DNA from: an uncultured Selenomonadales bacterium
Lineage (GTDB): Bacteria > Bacillota > Negativicutes > Selenomonadales > Selenomonadaceae
DNA length: 5,089 nucleotides
Reading direction: 5' to 3'
NCBI GenBank assembly: GCA_937915725.1
Contig: CALGGV010000244.1
Coordinates: forward strand, 1-5,089
This document shows, piece after piece, positions 5,087-5,089 of the stretch (positions within the stretch are counted from its first letter, which is position 1; each line of letters begins with the position of its first letter). The notes beneath the pieces were generated by a model that saw only the letters and a program-made list of their open reading frames with translations, was not told the origin of the DNA and did not search any database. The position numbers and the translations under genes were made by a program.

Positions 5087-5089
5087 AAA

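Larger units (their letters stand above)
4788..5089. other. Non-coding region upstream of grpE
   Basis: This 302-bp stretch has no convincing gene. All three minus frames hit stops within at most about 35 codons, and none reads like the C-terminus of HrcA, the regulator often encoded just before grpE in Bacillota. It holds the grpE leader, the candidate promoter and nested repeats (to 4891), two potential RNA hairpins (4939-4982 and 5064-5086) and AT-rich filler with A/T runs. An ATG at 5071 on the plus strand opens a frame to the window edge but has no ribosome binding site. Confidence 0.7.

Noticed and set aside
5071..5089. Possible plus-strand gene start (ATG at 5071) running off the window
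   Set aside because: Only six codons are visible, no ribosome binding site precedes it, and it lies within a hairpin loop and arm.

Overview
The window holds one continuous minus-strand gene cluster, read from right to left: grpE, a small gene of the TIGR04076 family, dnaK, dnaJ and a short-chain chromate (CHR) transporter. A decayed second copy of the transporter's 3' end runs off the left edge. No complete plus-strand gene is supported. The organism is probably a low-GC member of the Bacillota. The DnaK lacks the roughly 24-residue N-terminal-domain segment found in proteobacterial DnaK, the chaperone genes are in the order grpE-dnaK-dnaJ, and ribosome binding sites are strong and G-rich (GGAGG, AAGGTGG, AAAGGGG). 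A Negativicutes-like gut lineage would fit, but that is a guess.

Layout by position. 4788-5089 is the upstream region; it contains no convincing gene and no hrcA end. It holds two possible RNA hairpins, a nested inverted repeat and a short-spacer sigma-A-like promoter just before grpE. grpE (4787-4212) starts at TTG and overlaps the TIGR04076 gene (4215-3910) by ATGA. A 51-bp gap with a GGAGG site leads to dnaK (3858-2026). The 115-bp dnaK-dnaJ gap contains 7-bp tandem repeats and a G-rich hairpin just before the dnaJ ribosome binding site. dnaJ (1910-741) overlaps the transporter (744-181) by GTGA. 1-180 contains a remnant derived from the transporter.

How the genes fit together. DnaK, DnaJ and GrpE form the Hsp70 cycle: DnaJ delivers clients and stimulates ATP hydrolysis, and GrpE exchanges nucleotide. 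The hairpin between dnaK and dnaJ is placed to lower dnaJ output relative to dnaK. The unusual parts are the TIGR04076 gene translationally coupled to grpE, a membrane transporter coupled to dnaJ, and a promoter framed by nested inverted repeats where a textbook CIRCE operator is not seen. No wholly new multi-gene system is evident; the novelty lies in the operon's passengers, its regulation and the decaying transporter duplicate.
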